The translations under genes and the position numbers were made by a program. A stretch of DNA of 64,000 nucleotides, taken from assembly GCF_002742385.2 (NCBI RefSeq), contig NZ_MJBI02000002.1:186001-250000 (forward strand). The letters are read 5' to 3'. Shown in pieces: positions 53,536 to 62,166 of this stretch. The DNA is from Macrococcoides goetzii. Its GTDB lineage: Bacteria; Bacillota; Bacilli; Staphylococcales; Staphylococcaceae. The notes under the pieces were generated by a model. It was not told the DNA's origin, did not search any database, and saw only the letters and a list, made by a program, of their open reading frames with translations. Within the stretch, counting starts at the first letter, position 1. Each line of letters opens with the position of its first letter.

Positions 53536-54987
53536 TTATAAGAATTTAGTGTTAATAAATTTAGCAGTAACGTATTCTTTAATACCGAGGTGAGAATTTT
53601 CTCGGCCGAATCCTGAATGCTTTACACCACCAAATGGTGTTTCAGGATTTGAAATCGCCACTTCATTTATACCAACCATACCATACTCAAGCGAAGTAGC
53701 TATCGTTTGTATCGTTTTGCTATCTTTAGCATAAGCATAACTTGCTAAACCGAACTCACTGTCATTCGCCATTTCGATGACTTCTTCTAAAGTATCAAAT
53801 GTTATGATTGGAATAACTGGACCAAATGTTTCTTCATAGAAGATATCCATTGTGCGATTAACGTTATCTAAAATTGTAGGCTGGAAGAAGAAACCATTAT
53901 CATATTCATCACCTGTTAAGCGATGACCACCTGTAACAAGCGTTGCGCCTTTATCAGTTGCATTAATAATCTGTTTCTTAATTTTATCTATAGCATCTTC
54001 TCGTATAAGTGGTCCAACATTCGTATCTTCATTAAGGCCGTTTCCAACTTTAAGTGCTTCAACTTTTTCAGTAAGTTGTTGTAATACATCATCTTTAATA
54101 GATTTATGAACGAAAATTCTATTTGGTGCAATACAAACTTGTCCGTTATTACGGAATTTTGTAGCCATTAATCCTTCTACCGCAGCATTGATATCTGCAT
54201 CTTCATTAATAATAAATGGCGCATGTCCACCAAGTTCAAGTGACATTTTTTTCAATGTATCAGCTGATTGTGCATAGAGTGCTTTACCAATAGGTGTAGA
54301 GCCTGTGAATGTTATCTTCTTCACTAATTTTGAAGAAGTCATTGCTTCACCTATTTCTTTAGAACTACCCATTACGATATTGGCAACACCTTTAGGTAAT
54401 TCAGCTTGTTCAAATAATTCGAAGATTGCTAATGCTGAAAGTGGCGTATCACTTGATGGTTTAAGGACAACTGTATTTCCTGCTGCAAGTGCAGGTGCGA
54501 TCTTTCGAGTAATCATTCCTGATGGGAAGTTCCATGGTGTGATGGCACCAACGACACCTACAGGTTCATAGGCAATTTCATACTTATGGTCATTTGGTGC
54601 AGGTATTGTTTCACCATATAGACGACGCGCTTCTTCGGCATTCCATCTGAAACTTTCAGCGCCAGCTATGACTTCTAATTTTGATTCTTTTAAAGGTTTA
54701 CCTTGTTCAATCGTCATAATTTCCGCAAGACGATCAGCATGTTCTTCCAGTAAGTCAGCAATGTTGTGTAAATATTTAGTACGATCTTTTAATTCTAAAT
54801 TTTTCCATGGCTGAAAAGCTTCATGGGCTGCCTGAATTGCATCATCTACTTGTGTTTCATCAGCTTGTGCAATTTTAGCGATGACTTCTCCTGTTGCAGG
54901 ATTAATTAAATCTTTATATTCAGCGGTCTTTATCCATTCGCCATTGATAAATAAATCTTTATGAACATTGTTAATTGATTCTGTCAT
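53536..54987 (-). CDS. NAD(P)-dependent aldehyde dehydrogenase (succinate-semialdehyde type)
   Basis: Aldehyde dehydrogenase of 483 residues. ITPWNFPSGMITRKIAPALAAGN and GSTPIGKAL bind the cofactor, LELGGHAPFI contains the catalytic Glu, NNGQVCIAPNR the catalytic Cys, and the C-terminal NPETPFGGVKHSGFGRENS is typical of the GabD/succinate-semialdehyde group. I use ATG 54987 after AAAGAGGGA; a longer frame to 55065 has no RBS. Substrate is inferred. Confidence 0.88.
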   Translation of the reverse strand: MTESINNVHKDLFINGEWIKTAEYKDLINPATGEVIAKIAQADETQVDDAIQAAHEAFQPWKNLELKDRTKYLHNIADLLEEHADRLAEIMTIEQGKPLKESKLEVIAGAESFRWNAEEARRLYGETIPAPNDHKYEIAYEPVGVVGAITPWNFPSGMITRKIAPALAAGNTVVLKPSSDTPLSALAIFELFEQAELPKGVANIVMGSSKEIGEAMTSSKLVKKITFTGSTPIGKALYAQSADTLKKMSLELGGHAPFIINEDADINAAVEGLMATKFRNNGQVCIAPNRIFVHKSIKDDVLQQLTEKVEALKVGNGLNEDTNVGPLIREDAIDKIKKQIINATDKGATLVTGGHRLTGDEYDNGFFFQPTILDNVNRTMDIFYEETFGPVIPIITFDTLEEVIEMANDSEFGLASYAYAKDSKTIQTIATSLEYGMVGINEVAISNPETPFGGVKHSGFGRENSHLGIKEYVTAKFINTKFL

Positions 54988-55107
54988 GTATATCCCTCTT
55001 TCTGTATTTTGCATATAGTTATATTTTCCCTTGCATAATGAAGTTAAACAAGTGATATGCTTCATGAGTTAATGTATACTATTAATTATTTCATTACGGA
55101 GGATGCT

Positions 55108-56304
55108 ATGGAACGAGTAGTAAGAAAAGAACAGAATAAATTTATATTGGTAATTGTATTGGGGCTATTAGCAGCATTTGGTCCACTTTCATTAGATATG
55201 TATCTTCCCGCGTTACCAAGTGTTGCAGATGAGTTGCATACGACAGCATCTAACGCACAATTAAGCCTTACTGCATGTATGATCGGTCTTGCAGTTGGAC
55301 AAATTTTTGTAGGGCCACTCAGTGATATTATCGGAAGGAAGAAACCACTAGCAGTTGTTTTGTTAGTTTACGCAATATCATCATTATTGGCATCTACAAG
55401 TACTAGTATTGGTATGCTCGTATTATTTCGATTTATCCAAGGATTTTCTGGGGGGGCAGGTGCTGTACTTTCCAGAGCGATATCGAGTGATTTATACAAA
55501 GGAAAAGATCTAACGAAATTTATGGCAGTATTAATGCTTGTAAATGGACTAGCACCCGTATTAGCACCTGTTATCGGCGGAGTAATTTTAAGCGTGTCAA
55601 CATGGCAAACAGTGTTTATCATACTTGCGATATATGGCGCATTGATGTTCTTTCTTTCGTTTACATTGAAAGAAAGTTTGCCGAAATCAGCTCGCAATGA
55701 AGGTGCGTTGAAATCAATCGTGAATGATTTCAAAAAATTACTCACCAATAAACAGTTTGTAACAGTATTGATGTTACAAGCTTTGACTTATGGTATTTTG
55801 TTTAGTTATATCTCAGGATCACCTTTTATTACCCAGAAAATATATCATATGAATGCACAGCAGTTCAGTTATCTATTTGCTTTTAATGGTGTTGGTTTGA
55901 TTATATTTAGTCAAATTACAGCGAAGTTAGTAGATAAAATGAGTGAAGTAGACATATTGAAGTTAGGTCAGACGATACAAATGGGTGGAATGTTAGCGAC
56001 AAGTATCGTACTCATATTACATTTACCGATGTGGTGTTTATGGATAAGTTTCTTCTTATTGATCACACCAGTTAGTATGATTGGAACAACAGGATTTTCC
56101 ATTGCGATGCAGGTTCAGAAACAAGGAGCAGGTAGCGCATCTTCAATTTTAGGATTGATGCAATTTCTAGTAGGTGGATTATTGTCACCACTCGTTGGGC
56201 TTATGGGAGAAACATCTGTCGTACCGTTTATAGTGATTATCGTGATATGCAGTTTACTGGCACAATTTATACGGATTAAATTTTTAAAAGACATCACTTT
56301 GTAG
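55108..56304 (+). CDS. Bcr/CflA-family drug efflux MFS transporter
   Basis: A 398-residue, 12-helix transporter. GPLSLDMYLPALPSVADELHTTAS near the start and the loop GPLSDIIGRKKPL after helix 2 are hallmarks of the Bcr/CflA group, which exports bicyclomycin, chloramphenicol or other compounds. ATG 55108 follows ACGGAGGA by four bases; the longer ATG at 55057 has no RBS. It diverges from the aldehyde dehydrogenase gene. Confidence 0.88.
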   Translation: MERVVRKEQNKFILVIVLGLLAAFGPLSLDMYLPALPSVADELHTTASNAQLSLTACMIGLAVGQIFVGPLSDIIGRKKPLAVVLLVYAISSLLASTSTSIGMLVLFRFIQGFSGGAGAVLSRAISSDLYKGKDLTKFMAVLMLVNGLAPVLAPVIGGVILSVSTWQTVFIILAIYGALMFFLSFTLKESLPKSARNEGALKSIVNDFKKLLTNKQFVTVLMLQALTYGILFSYISGSPFITQKIYHMNAQQFSYLFAFNGVGLIIFSQITAKLVDKMSEVDILKLGQTIQMGGMLATSIVLILHLPMWCLWISFFLLITPVSMIGTTGFSIAMQVQKQGAGSASSILGLMQFLVGGLLSPLVGLMGETSVVPFIVIIVICSLLAQFIRIKFLKDITL

Positions 56305-56317
56305 TGGTGTTTTTTTA
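56291..56317 (+). terminator. Terminator after the Bcr/CflA gene
   Basis: ACATCACT, loop TTGT, AGTGGTGT, then a run of seven Ts; it begins inside the last codons. Confidence 0.85.
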
Positions 56318-56394
56318 TGTAAAATTTATACAATTGTAATAGTAATTTTACAACGATTTGTTATATGTAAGGTATCACATAATGGAGGACAATC

Positions 56395-57279
56395 ATGATT
56401 CAACCACCACGAATTGTTGTACTAGAAGATATATTGAAACGTCGTTTGCCATCGTATGAATACAGTGAAGATTATCATCGCAGTTACTATGGTTATTTAG
56501 GTGAGTTGCAATTCTTAAACGAATTTCCTGTGGAAGATAAATATATTCAGCTGTTCAATATTTGTATAGAGTTCGAAGGTCAGTCTTTTGAAGTTGATCG
56601 AATGATTTTAACCGGAGAGAAGATATTTGCATTTGATGTAAAGAATTATTTTGGGAAATTTGTGAACGAAGGAATGGTCTGGAAAAAGCCTGGCTTTAGT
56701 TTAAAGAATCCAGAAGCACAATTTATCACGATGCATGAAACATTGACAGGTCTGATTCAATGGATGGAAACAGGGCATTCTGTTGAAAGTAAAATGATAT
56801 TTATTAATAAAGGATTTTCATTTCAAAATAAAGTTATTGGCATGGTAAAGTATTACGATATAGGTCAGGTTATGAAATCCGTTGGAGAATGTGCCGCGGC
56901 AGGAGAACTTGAAAGTAGGATGGCAAGTTATTTTAAGGACATCCATAGACCAATTAGTTTATATGATCGAAGACCGAATTTTAACTTTGAAAAAGTTAAG
57001 CGCGGACTGCAATGTACGAAATGTGGTTTGGAAATTAACGTTATTTGTGATAAGACGAAAGCGATTGTGTGCAAAGGGTGTTTGAAGCGCATGAAGAAGA
57101 TGGAATTGATTAGAGATAACTTGATAGAATTAGAAGTATTGCTGAATCGCCCGATAACAACGAAGGATGCTCATCGCTGGGTAGGAAGGGAGTTGAGGAA
57201 TACCAGTTATAGAGTATTGGAGAAGTATTTTAAAAAAGATGGGGAGAAATATTTTTATTTCACGAATTATTATAAATAA
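56395..57279 (+). CDS. NERD-domain protein with a zinc-ribbon-like segment
   Basis: A 294-residue protein with an N-terminal nuclease-related domain (about 40-150): GYLGELQFLNEF and KIFAFDVKNYFGKF with the Asp-x-Lys core of the restriction-endonuclease-like fold. Near residue 205 two Cys pairs (CTKCG and CKGC) suggest a zinc ribbon, followed by a basic helical tail. NERD proteins are thought to act on DNA, but functions are not settled. RBS GGAGGA before ATG 56395. Monocistronic; a tandem repeat block follows. Confidence 0.8.
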   Translation: MIQPPRIVVLEDILKRRLPSYEYSEDYHRSYYGYLGELQFLNEFPVEDKYIQLFNICIEFEGQSFEVDRMILTGEKIFAFDVKNYFGKFVNEGMVWKKPGFSLKNPEAQFITMHETLTGLIQWMETGHSVESKMIFINKGFSFQNKVIGMVKYYDIGQVMKSVGECAAAGELESRMASYFKDIHRPISLYDRRPNFNFEKVKRGLQCTKCGLEINVICDKTKAIVCKGCLKRMKKMELIRDNLIELEVLLNRPITTKDAHRWVGRELRNTSYRVLEKYFKKDGEKYFYFTNYYK

Positions 57280-57291
57280 ACCTAAGATAGT

Positions 57292-57530
57292 ATGGCCCGA
57301 TTGGACTAAGGAACCGTGGCAAACAAGCTGAAATGGCCCGATTGGACTAAGGAACCGTGCCAAACAAGCTGAAGTGGCCCGATTCAAATAAGGAACCGTG
57401 CCAAACAAGCTGAAATGGCCCGATTGGACTAAGGAACCGTGCCAAACAAGTTGAAATGGCCCGATTCAAATAAGGAACCGTGCCAAAACAAGCAAAATGG
57501 CTCGATTCAACAATAGAATCGCCCCATTTC
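57292..57530. repeat. 41-bp tandem repeat, five full copies and a degenerate sixth
   Basis: Units start at 57292, 57333, 57374, 57415, 57456 and 57497, exactly 41 bp apart. Each begins ATGGCCCGATT (one GTGGCCC) and contains AAGGAACCGTG and CAAACAAGCTGAA. Two variants alternate: GATTGGACTAAGG (units 1, 2, 4) and GATTCAAATAAGG (units 3, 5). Unit 6 decays to CGATTC...GAATCG, which can form a hairpin. The block lies between two convergent genes and is clearly more GC-rich than its surroundings. It is not a CRISPR, as there are no unique spacers. Confidence 0.95.
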
Positions 57531-58233
57531 ATCCCAATATCAAGACTTTCACAACGTACCAGCAGCTTCCGAGTTGCACTATCATAAACAATAAATAATA
57601 GACGAAAACTGGCAATCTTGTTAAACGGCTTAACATTGCACCATCCCAAGAAGTATTCCCCTGGAAATAGATGATAGTCATCGTATAGCTTGATAGAATC
57701 GTGTCAGCTAATAGAACACCTAGCACGATATAAATGATCCAATCTCCAACCATCCACATTGAAACAACATCCTGATAACGATAATACAAATAACATCCAC
57801 CGGCAATCAATAACATCACAACAAAAGGAAATATCTTTCTAGATGTTTTTACGAAATAATAGAGAAACACAAGTCCTAGTAATATCCAAAAACCGATTTG
57901 CCACGCTCTCGATAAACAAAATACTCCAAGTATTAAAAATAGTGGTGGAAACATATAACCTGCGATAAAAGTAGCAAATCGATTCCAACCAGATGTCGTA
58001 TGTGAAACAGCATAACCGTTACGCCCGGTAGCAAGTCGTTCAACCCTTCTTGTCACGATAACAATGTCGCTTACTTTTCCTCCAGTTAACTGACATATCA
58101 ATGCATGTCCGAATTCGTGCAATAATGTTGGTAAATAACTCAGCCACAACATCAATACATTCGGCCGATTATAGTAATACAATGATAATATTAAATAAAT
58201 GCTAGCAAATGCTAACAATAAAAAAGTATTCAA
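57529..58233 (-). CDS. M50-type membrane metalloprotease-like protein
   Basis: A 234-residue membrane protein with six or seven helices. HEFGHALI (H39, E40, H43) is the zinc-binding motif of M50 site-2 proteases, in the peptidase M50B-like group that includes YwqM/YdeH-like stand-alone proteins. I use TTG 58233, five bases after GAGGTGA; the ATG at 58296 lies inside the terminator of the upstream gene. Its stop lies at the edge of the tandem repeat block. Substrate unknown. Confidence 0.75.
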   Translation of the reverse strand: MNTFLLLAFASIYLILSLYYYNRPNVLMLWLSYLPTLLHEFGHALICQLTGGKVSDIVIVTRRVERLATGRNGYAVSHTTSGWNRFATFIAGYMFPPLFLILGVFCLSRAWQIGFWILLGLVFLYYFVKTSRKIFPFVVMLLIAGGCYLYYRYQDVVSMWMVGDWIIYIVLGVLLADTILSSYTMTIIYFQGNTSWDGAMLSRLTRLPVFVYYLLFMIVQLGSCWYVVKVLILG

Positions 58234-58262
58234 ATGGTTCACCTCATAAAGATAGTAGCATA

Positions 58263-58301
58263 AAAAAAGATGCGACTCCTCAATCTGGAGTCGCATCTTT
58301 T
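58263..58301. terminator. Terminator after the PBP4-type gene
   Basis: AAAAGATGCGACTCC and GGAGTCGCATCTTTT form a long stem with A and T runs at each side. It overlaps the pbp4 stop codon. Confidence 0.9.
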
Positions 58302-59578
58302 TAGTTCTTCTTAATTTTCGGCCAATAATAGTAAACCAATATCCCGAGTCCCAATAAAAATGAAGAAATTAAGGCGGTCATTATTGATAAATAATGATCG
58401 TTCCAAAACTTCTTCAATTTATATTGCTGGTAATCTTCGTATTTTACACTTGCAGGTTTATAATCATTTGATACAAATTGACGTTCATAATCATAGTGAA
58501 TGCTACCATCTTTTAAAATTAATTTCCCAGGCTGATCTTTTTTCACGATATCATATAAATCATTATGAACATAGTACTCTTTACCGTTAAATTTATGTAC
58601 GCCTTTTGTTAAAACCTTTTTATATTCATATTTATTAAATGCATCCTGCATCACAGCGTTAGCCATTTTATTTCTATTGTATTCCGCATCAGGATCCAAC
58701 CAATGTTGTACACCTAGAACAACTGCGATAACACGCATGTTTTGCTGTTTAGCGGTAACTGTTACATTGAAACCAGCTGTATCACTAGAACCAGTCTTAA
58801 GTCCATCTGCTCCTTTGAAAGGATATTGTCCTCCTTCTAAAGAATGATTGTAAGTTTTAAATGACTCTTCATCTTCAGTACCAGGTTTAACAGTAACAAA
58901 CGCTTTTTTAGTAAACTTTAAAATTTCTGGATGTTCGTTCACTAAATGCTGGCTTAATATTGAATAATCTCTAGCAGAAGTTAAATTATCACCATCAGCT
59001 TGATAACGCTTCGGTTTATATTGAAGAAGCATATTATTTGGTGCACCGACAGGATTTAAGAAACGTGTATTTTTCATACCAAGTGCTTTTGCAGTTTTAT
59101 TCATACGATCCACGAAGTCAGAATCATCTTTTTCTACTAAATTCACTAACATATAAGTTGCAGCGTTACTAGATGGAGTAACTGCAAGTTGAATTAGATC
59201 AGAGACCTTATATGTGGCACCTTTTCTAAAGACATTATTACTTAACATCGGTAAACGAGCAATCGTCCAATATTTATCGTTAACTGTTACTTTCGTATTA
59301 AAAGTAATTTTTCCTTTTTCCATTTCTTCCATTAATAAATATAAAGTCATTAATTTAGACATAGAAGCAGGGGGTGCTTTGGCATCAATATTATCACCAT
59401 ATAGAATTTGCCCATTTTTTTCTGCGATGACAATTGTACCTTTAGGATTATATTTAGGAGCTATATTCATCCCTTGCTGCGTTGCAATTTCAGATGGTGT
59501 CGCTGCTGAAATTGGACCTGTAAATGAAAAGAAAAGAATAAAGCTTACAATTAAGCTTTTTAAATTAAAAATTTTCAT
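58301..59578 (-). CDS. pbp4: D-alanyl-D-alanine carboxypeptidase, PBP4 type
   Basis: Low-molecular-weight penicillin-binding protein of peptidase family S11, 425 residues. Signal peptide (cleavage after about residue 25), the SxxK motif SMSK (S72, K75), SSN in TPSSNAATYML, and KTG in GADGLKTGSSDTAG. A C-terminal beta domain and a final membrane anchor (SIMTALISSFLLGLGILVYYYW) follow. It trims or cross-links peptidoglycan at the outer face. It resembles staphylococcal PBP4; the abcA gene that neighbours pbp4 in S. aureus is not here. Confidence 0.9.
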   Translation of the reverse strand: MKIFNLKSLIVSFILFFSFTGPISAATPSEIATQQGMNIAPKYNPKGTIVIAEKNGQILYGDNIDAKAPPASMSKLMTLYLLMEEMEKGKITFNTKVTVNDKYWTIARLPMLSNNVFRKGATYKVSDLIQLAVTPSSNAATYMLVNLVEKDDSDFVDRMNKTAKALGMKNTRFLNPVGAPNNMLLQYKPKRYQADGDNLTSARDYSILSQHLVNEHPEILKFTKKAFVTVKPGTEDEESFKTYNHSLEGGQYPFKGADGLKTGSSDTAGFNVTVTAKQQNMRVIAVVLGVQHWLDPDAEYNRNKMANAVMQDAFNKYEYKKVLTKGVHKFNGKEYYVHNDLYDIVKKDQPGKLILKDGSIHYDYERQFVSNDYKPASVKYEDYQQYKLKKFWNDHYLSIMTALISSFLLGLGILVYYYWPKIKKN

Positions 59579-59880
59579 GATATAAAACTCCTATGTTCTG
59601 TTTTCAATGCTTTCATTTTATCATATTACCCTAATAGAAAAAGACATACTTCATTTTTTGAAAAATATTTTTTCATTAATAGAGTGTAATATGACAAAAC
59701 AAAAAATAAAATACAGATAATATTATTGGTAAAACGTTTTCAAAACTTTTAATATTCGAGATTTGAAAAAATAATGGTATCGTTATGAAAAAATGTTCGT
59801 AAATATATGAAAATAATTGTATTGTTTGCGAGTTAATCATGCTATAATCTTTAAGATAAAAAAATTAAAAGGTGGAAATC
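59579..59880. other. Intergenic control region between pbp4-type gene and nupC
   Basis: A 302-bp AT-rich gap between divergent genes. It holds a cre-like site GTAAAACGTTTTCA (59729-59742; 12 of 14 positions of TGAAAACGTTTTCA) and an extended -10, TGCTATAAT (59840-59848), 30 bp before the nupC start. No coding sequence is seen. Confidence 0.5.
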
Positions 59881-61086
59881 ATGAATACTTATTTATTACT
59901 TAATGTTTTAGGTATCTTTGTCTTTATTTTAGTCGCATTTGTTTTCTCTCGTGACAAGAAAAATATCGACTGGAAATCAGTCGTTATTATGTTAGTTGTT
60001 AACTTATTCTTAGCATGGTTCTTTACGCAATTCCCTTGGGGACGTAATGGTGTAAAAGCTGTAGCAGATGCATTTAGCTGGATGTTACAAGCTGCTTATG
60101 TAGGTATCGGAATGCCGTTTGGTAGCTGGACAGCACCAGGACCTGGAAAAATGGATATGGCAGTTTCAGCATTATTACCGATTCTTTTCGTAGTACCTTT
60201 ATTTGATATTTTAATGTATATCGGTGTGTTACCATTTATCATTAAATGGTTCGGTTGGTTAATCGGTAAAGTAACTGGTCAACCTAAATTTGAATCATTC
60301 TATTCAGTTGAAATGATGGTCTTAGGTAATACTGAAGCTTTAGCGGTATCAAAAGAGCAGATTAGTCATATGAATGCAGCACGTGTACTTACTGTTGCGT
60401 TGATGTCAATGAGCTGTATTTCAGGTTCAATCGTTGGTGCTTATGTAACAATGGTGCCTGGTGAATTAGTGTTAACAGCAATTCCATTAAATATTATTAA
60501 TGCAATTATTATCGCAACTATTTTAAACCCAGTTAAATTAACACCGGAAGAAGATTATGTTGTTGAAATCAAACATGAGAATCGTCAACCATTCTTCTCA
60601 TTCTTAGGTGACTCTGTATTAGGTGCAGGTAAATTAATCTTAATCATCATCGCTTTCTTAATTGCATTCGTATCATTAGCGCACTTTATTGATATGTTAT
60701 TAGGTTTAATTGATAAAGATCTAAAATTAGATTTAATCTTAGGTTGGGTTATGGCGCCATTTGCTTTATTGCTTGGTTTACCATGGGATCAAGCTATTAC
60801 AGTGGGTGCTCATATGGCGAAAAAAATCATTACTAACGAATTCGTTGTAATGATTGATATTCAAAAGTCACTTCCAAAAATGGACAACCACATGAAAGCG
60901 GTACTTGTTACATTCTTAATCTCATTTGCCAACTTCTCAACAGTGGGTATGATTATTGGGGCATTAAAAGGTATCGTCGATGTGAAAACTTCTGACTTTA
61001 TCGCTAAATATGTACCTATGATGTTACTAGCAGGTATTTTAGTATCACTTTTATCAGCAGCATTCGTTGGTTTATTTAGCTGGTAA
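59881..61086 (+). CDS. nupC: NupC-family nucleoside:cation symporter
   Basis: Concentrative nucleoside transporter of 401 residues with about eight to ten helices. The family motifs GVLPFIIKWFGWLIGKVTGQPKFESFYSVEMMVLGNTEAL, AARVLTVALMSMSCISGSIVGAY and FANFSTVGMIIGALK are present. It brings in nucleosides with H+ or Na+. ATG 59881 is chosen as AAAGGTGG lies before it; GTG 59872 is part of that RBS. A cre-like site upstream suggests catabolite control. Confidence 0.92.
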   Translation: MNTYLLLNVLGIFVFILVAFVFSRDKKNIDWKSVVIMLVVNLFLAWFFTQFPWGRNGVKAVADAFSWMLQAAYVGIGMPFGSWTAPGPGKMDMAVSALLPILFVVPLFDILMYIGVLPFIIKWFGWLIGKVTGQPKFESFYSVEMMVLGNTEALAVSKEQISHMNAARVLTVALMSMSCISGSIVGAYVTMVPGELVLTAIPLNIINAIIIATILNPVKLTPEEDYVVEIKHENRQPFFSFLGDSVLGAGKLILIIIAFLIAFVSLAHFIDMLLGLIDKDLKLDLILGWVMAPFALLLGLPWDQAITVGAHMAKKIITNEFVVMIDIQKSLPKMDNHMKAVLVTFLISFANFSTVGMIIGALKGIVDVKTSDFIAKYVPMMLLAGILVSLLSAAFVGLFSW

Positions 61087-61171
61087 GAATTAATATTAAC
61101 TTCATATTGAATTAATAAAGACTTGTTATAATATATATGTAATAAAGCGAAATATAAGGGAGACGGTTCTT

Positions 61172-61249
61172 TTGAAAAGACTGTTAAGGGATCTTAGAAG
61201 ACGCTTGAAACGTGCATTTAAATCGAATAAGAAGTCATTAGCAAACTAA
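61172..61249 (+). CDS. Very basic 25-residue peptide
   Basis: A short frame with TTG start (61172), RBS AAGGGAGACGG seven to ten bases upstream, an extended -10 TGTTATAAT (61124-61132) before it, and a strong terminator right at its stop. The product MKRLLRDLRRRLKRAFKSNK plus KSLAN has five Lys and six Arg against one Asp and could form an amphipathic helix. No homologue is recognised. All the parts of a small independent gene are present, but translation is unproven; it could also be the tail of a small RNA. Confidence 0.55.
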   Translation: MKRLLRDLRRRLKRAFKSNKKSLAN

Positions 61250-61283
61250 GACAGGGTTGGAGATATCTCAACCCTGTCTTAGT
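61245..61283. terminator. Strong bidirectional terminator
   Basis: CTAAGACAGGGTTG and CAACCCTGTCTTAG pair over 14 bp or more around GAGATATCT, followed by TTTTTA. It serves the small peptide gene and the convergent IsaB-like gene. Confidence 0.9.
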
Positions 61284-61285
61284 TT

Positions 61286-61822
61286 TTATTTTGTTGTCAT
61301 AAAGCCCGTAAGTTTATAACTGCCATTTGATTTTACGAAATCAAACTTATTTTTAATATTGTAATGGGCTTTATAAGTGTAAGTTAAACCATTTTTTATA
61401 CGTTTTGTATTATCAGGTGAGCCATATGCTTTTTTAATCTTACTAGATGAAATAGCGTAATCATCAAATGTAAAATAAATGCCTTTTAACTTTGAGGTAT
61501 TCGTTAACTGATTATTTTTTAATCCGAATATAAATGTTGCATTACGAGACTGGAATACTCCATTTCTAACCTTTTTATAATAGATCCCATTATTTTTCAT
61601 AACGCGTTTAAAAATTCCGTATTCTGTATTAATGTTGACGCCATCATACGTAAAGTTATTTTTTTGAATGGCATTCTTAAAATTCTGATTTAATACGGTA
61701 CTATCATCCATATCCCCTTTGTGCCAGTAATAATAACCAGCAGCATCGGCATTACCAGATAATAATGACGCTGAAAGTGCAGTGGCAACTAGAGTGACAC
61801 TTAATTTTTTAGGTATTTTCAT
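61286..61822 (-). CDS. Secreted IsaB-like protein
   Basis: A 178-residue secreted protein with a signal peptide ending near NADAA (residue 28). The mature part, with LNQNFKNAIQKNNFTYDGVNI and KIKKAYGSPDNTKRI, resembles immunodominant staphylococcal antigen B, a surface protein that binds nucleic acids. Likeness is in pattern rather than high identity. RBS GGAGG before ATG 61822. The mature protein is rich in Lys, Asn and Tyr and likely basic. Confidence 0.7.
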   Translation of the reverse strand: MKIPKKLSVTLVATALSASLLSGNADAAGYYYWHKGDMDDSTVLNQNFKNAIQKNNFTYDGVNINTEYGIFKRVMKNNGIYYKKVRNGVFQSRNATFIFGLKNNQLTNTSKLKGIYFTFDDYAISSSKIKKAYGSPDNTKRIKNGLTYTYKAHYNIKNKFDFVKSNGSYKLTGFMTTK

Positions 61823-62166
61823 TGCTTTAACCTCCTGTTTTACGAATGTAAATATTTTATAAATACAATATAAAGTTCTCTAATTAATATTTAATATAAG
61901 TTTACCCGATATAGCAGAGGGTAACCATGCAAATGTATTGATATATAAATGTTCGTGAATAAAAAATGTAAATCTTCAAATCATAGCGAAAATGTGACAA
62001 TTGTATTAATTGTGAAAAGAATCACAAAAAACACTTGCATATGTTGATAATGCGTTGTAACATATTAACTGTACTAAGTAGTATCGGTAAAAAACAGATA
62101 CAGTTTTCTTTATTTTCATAAACGGTTTATGCTACTTAACGAGAAATTAAGAAAGAAGGAATAGCA
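61823..62166. promoter_or_regulatory. Intergenic control region with a Rex-type box before lctP
   Basis: A 344-bp gap between the divergent isaB-like gene and lctP. TTGTGAAAAGAATCACAA (62010-62027) matches the Rex consensus at 16 of 18 positions. A promoter candidate follows (TTGCAT 62035-62040, TAACAT 62058-62063, 17-bp spacing). No coding sequence is seen in the gap. Confidence 0.75.

Noticed and set aside
57292..57530. Repeat block considered as a CRISPR array
   Set aside because: The units are contiguous 41-bp tandem copies without unique spacers, and no cas genes are nearby.
57130..57649. Overlapping open frames on the minus strand across the tandem repeats
   Set aside because: Their repetitive protein sequence (CHGSLVQSGH-like) is just the translation of the 41-bp repeat, there is no RBS, and they overlap the NERD and M50 genes.
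58234..58296. Longer N-terminus for the M50-like protein from the ATG at 58296
   Set aside because: That ATG lies in the stem of a terminator; a good RBS and TTG at 58233 give a normal start.
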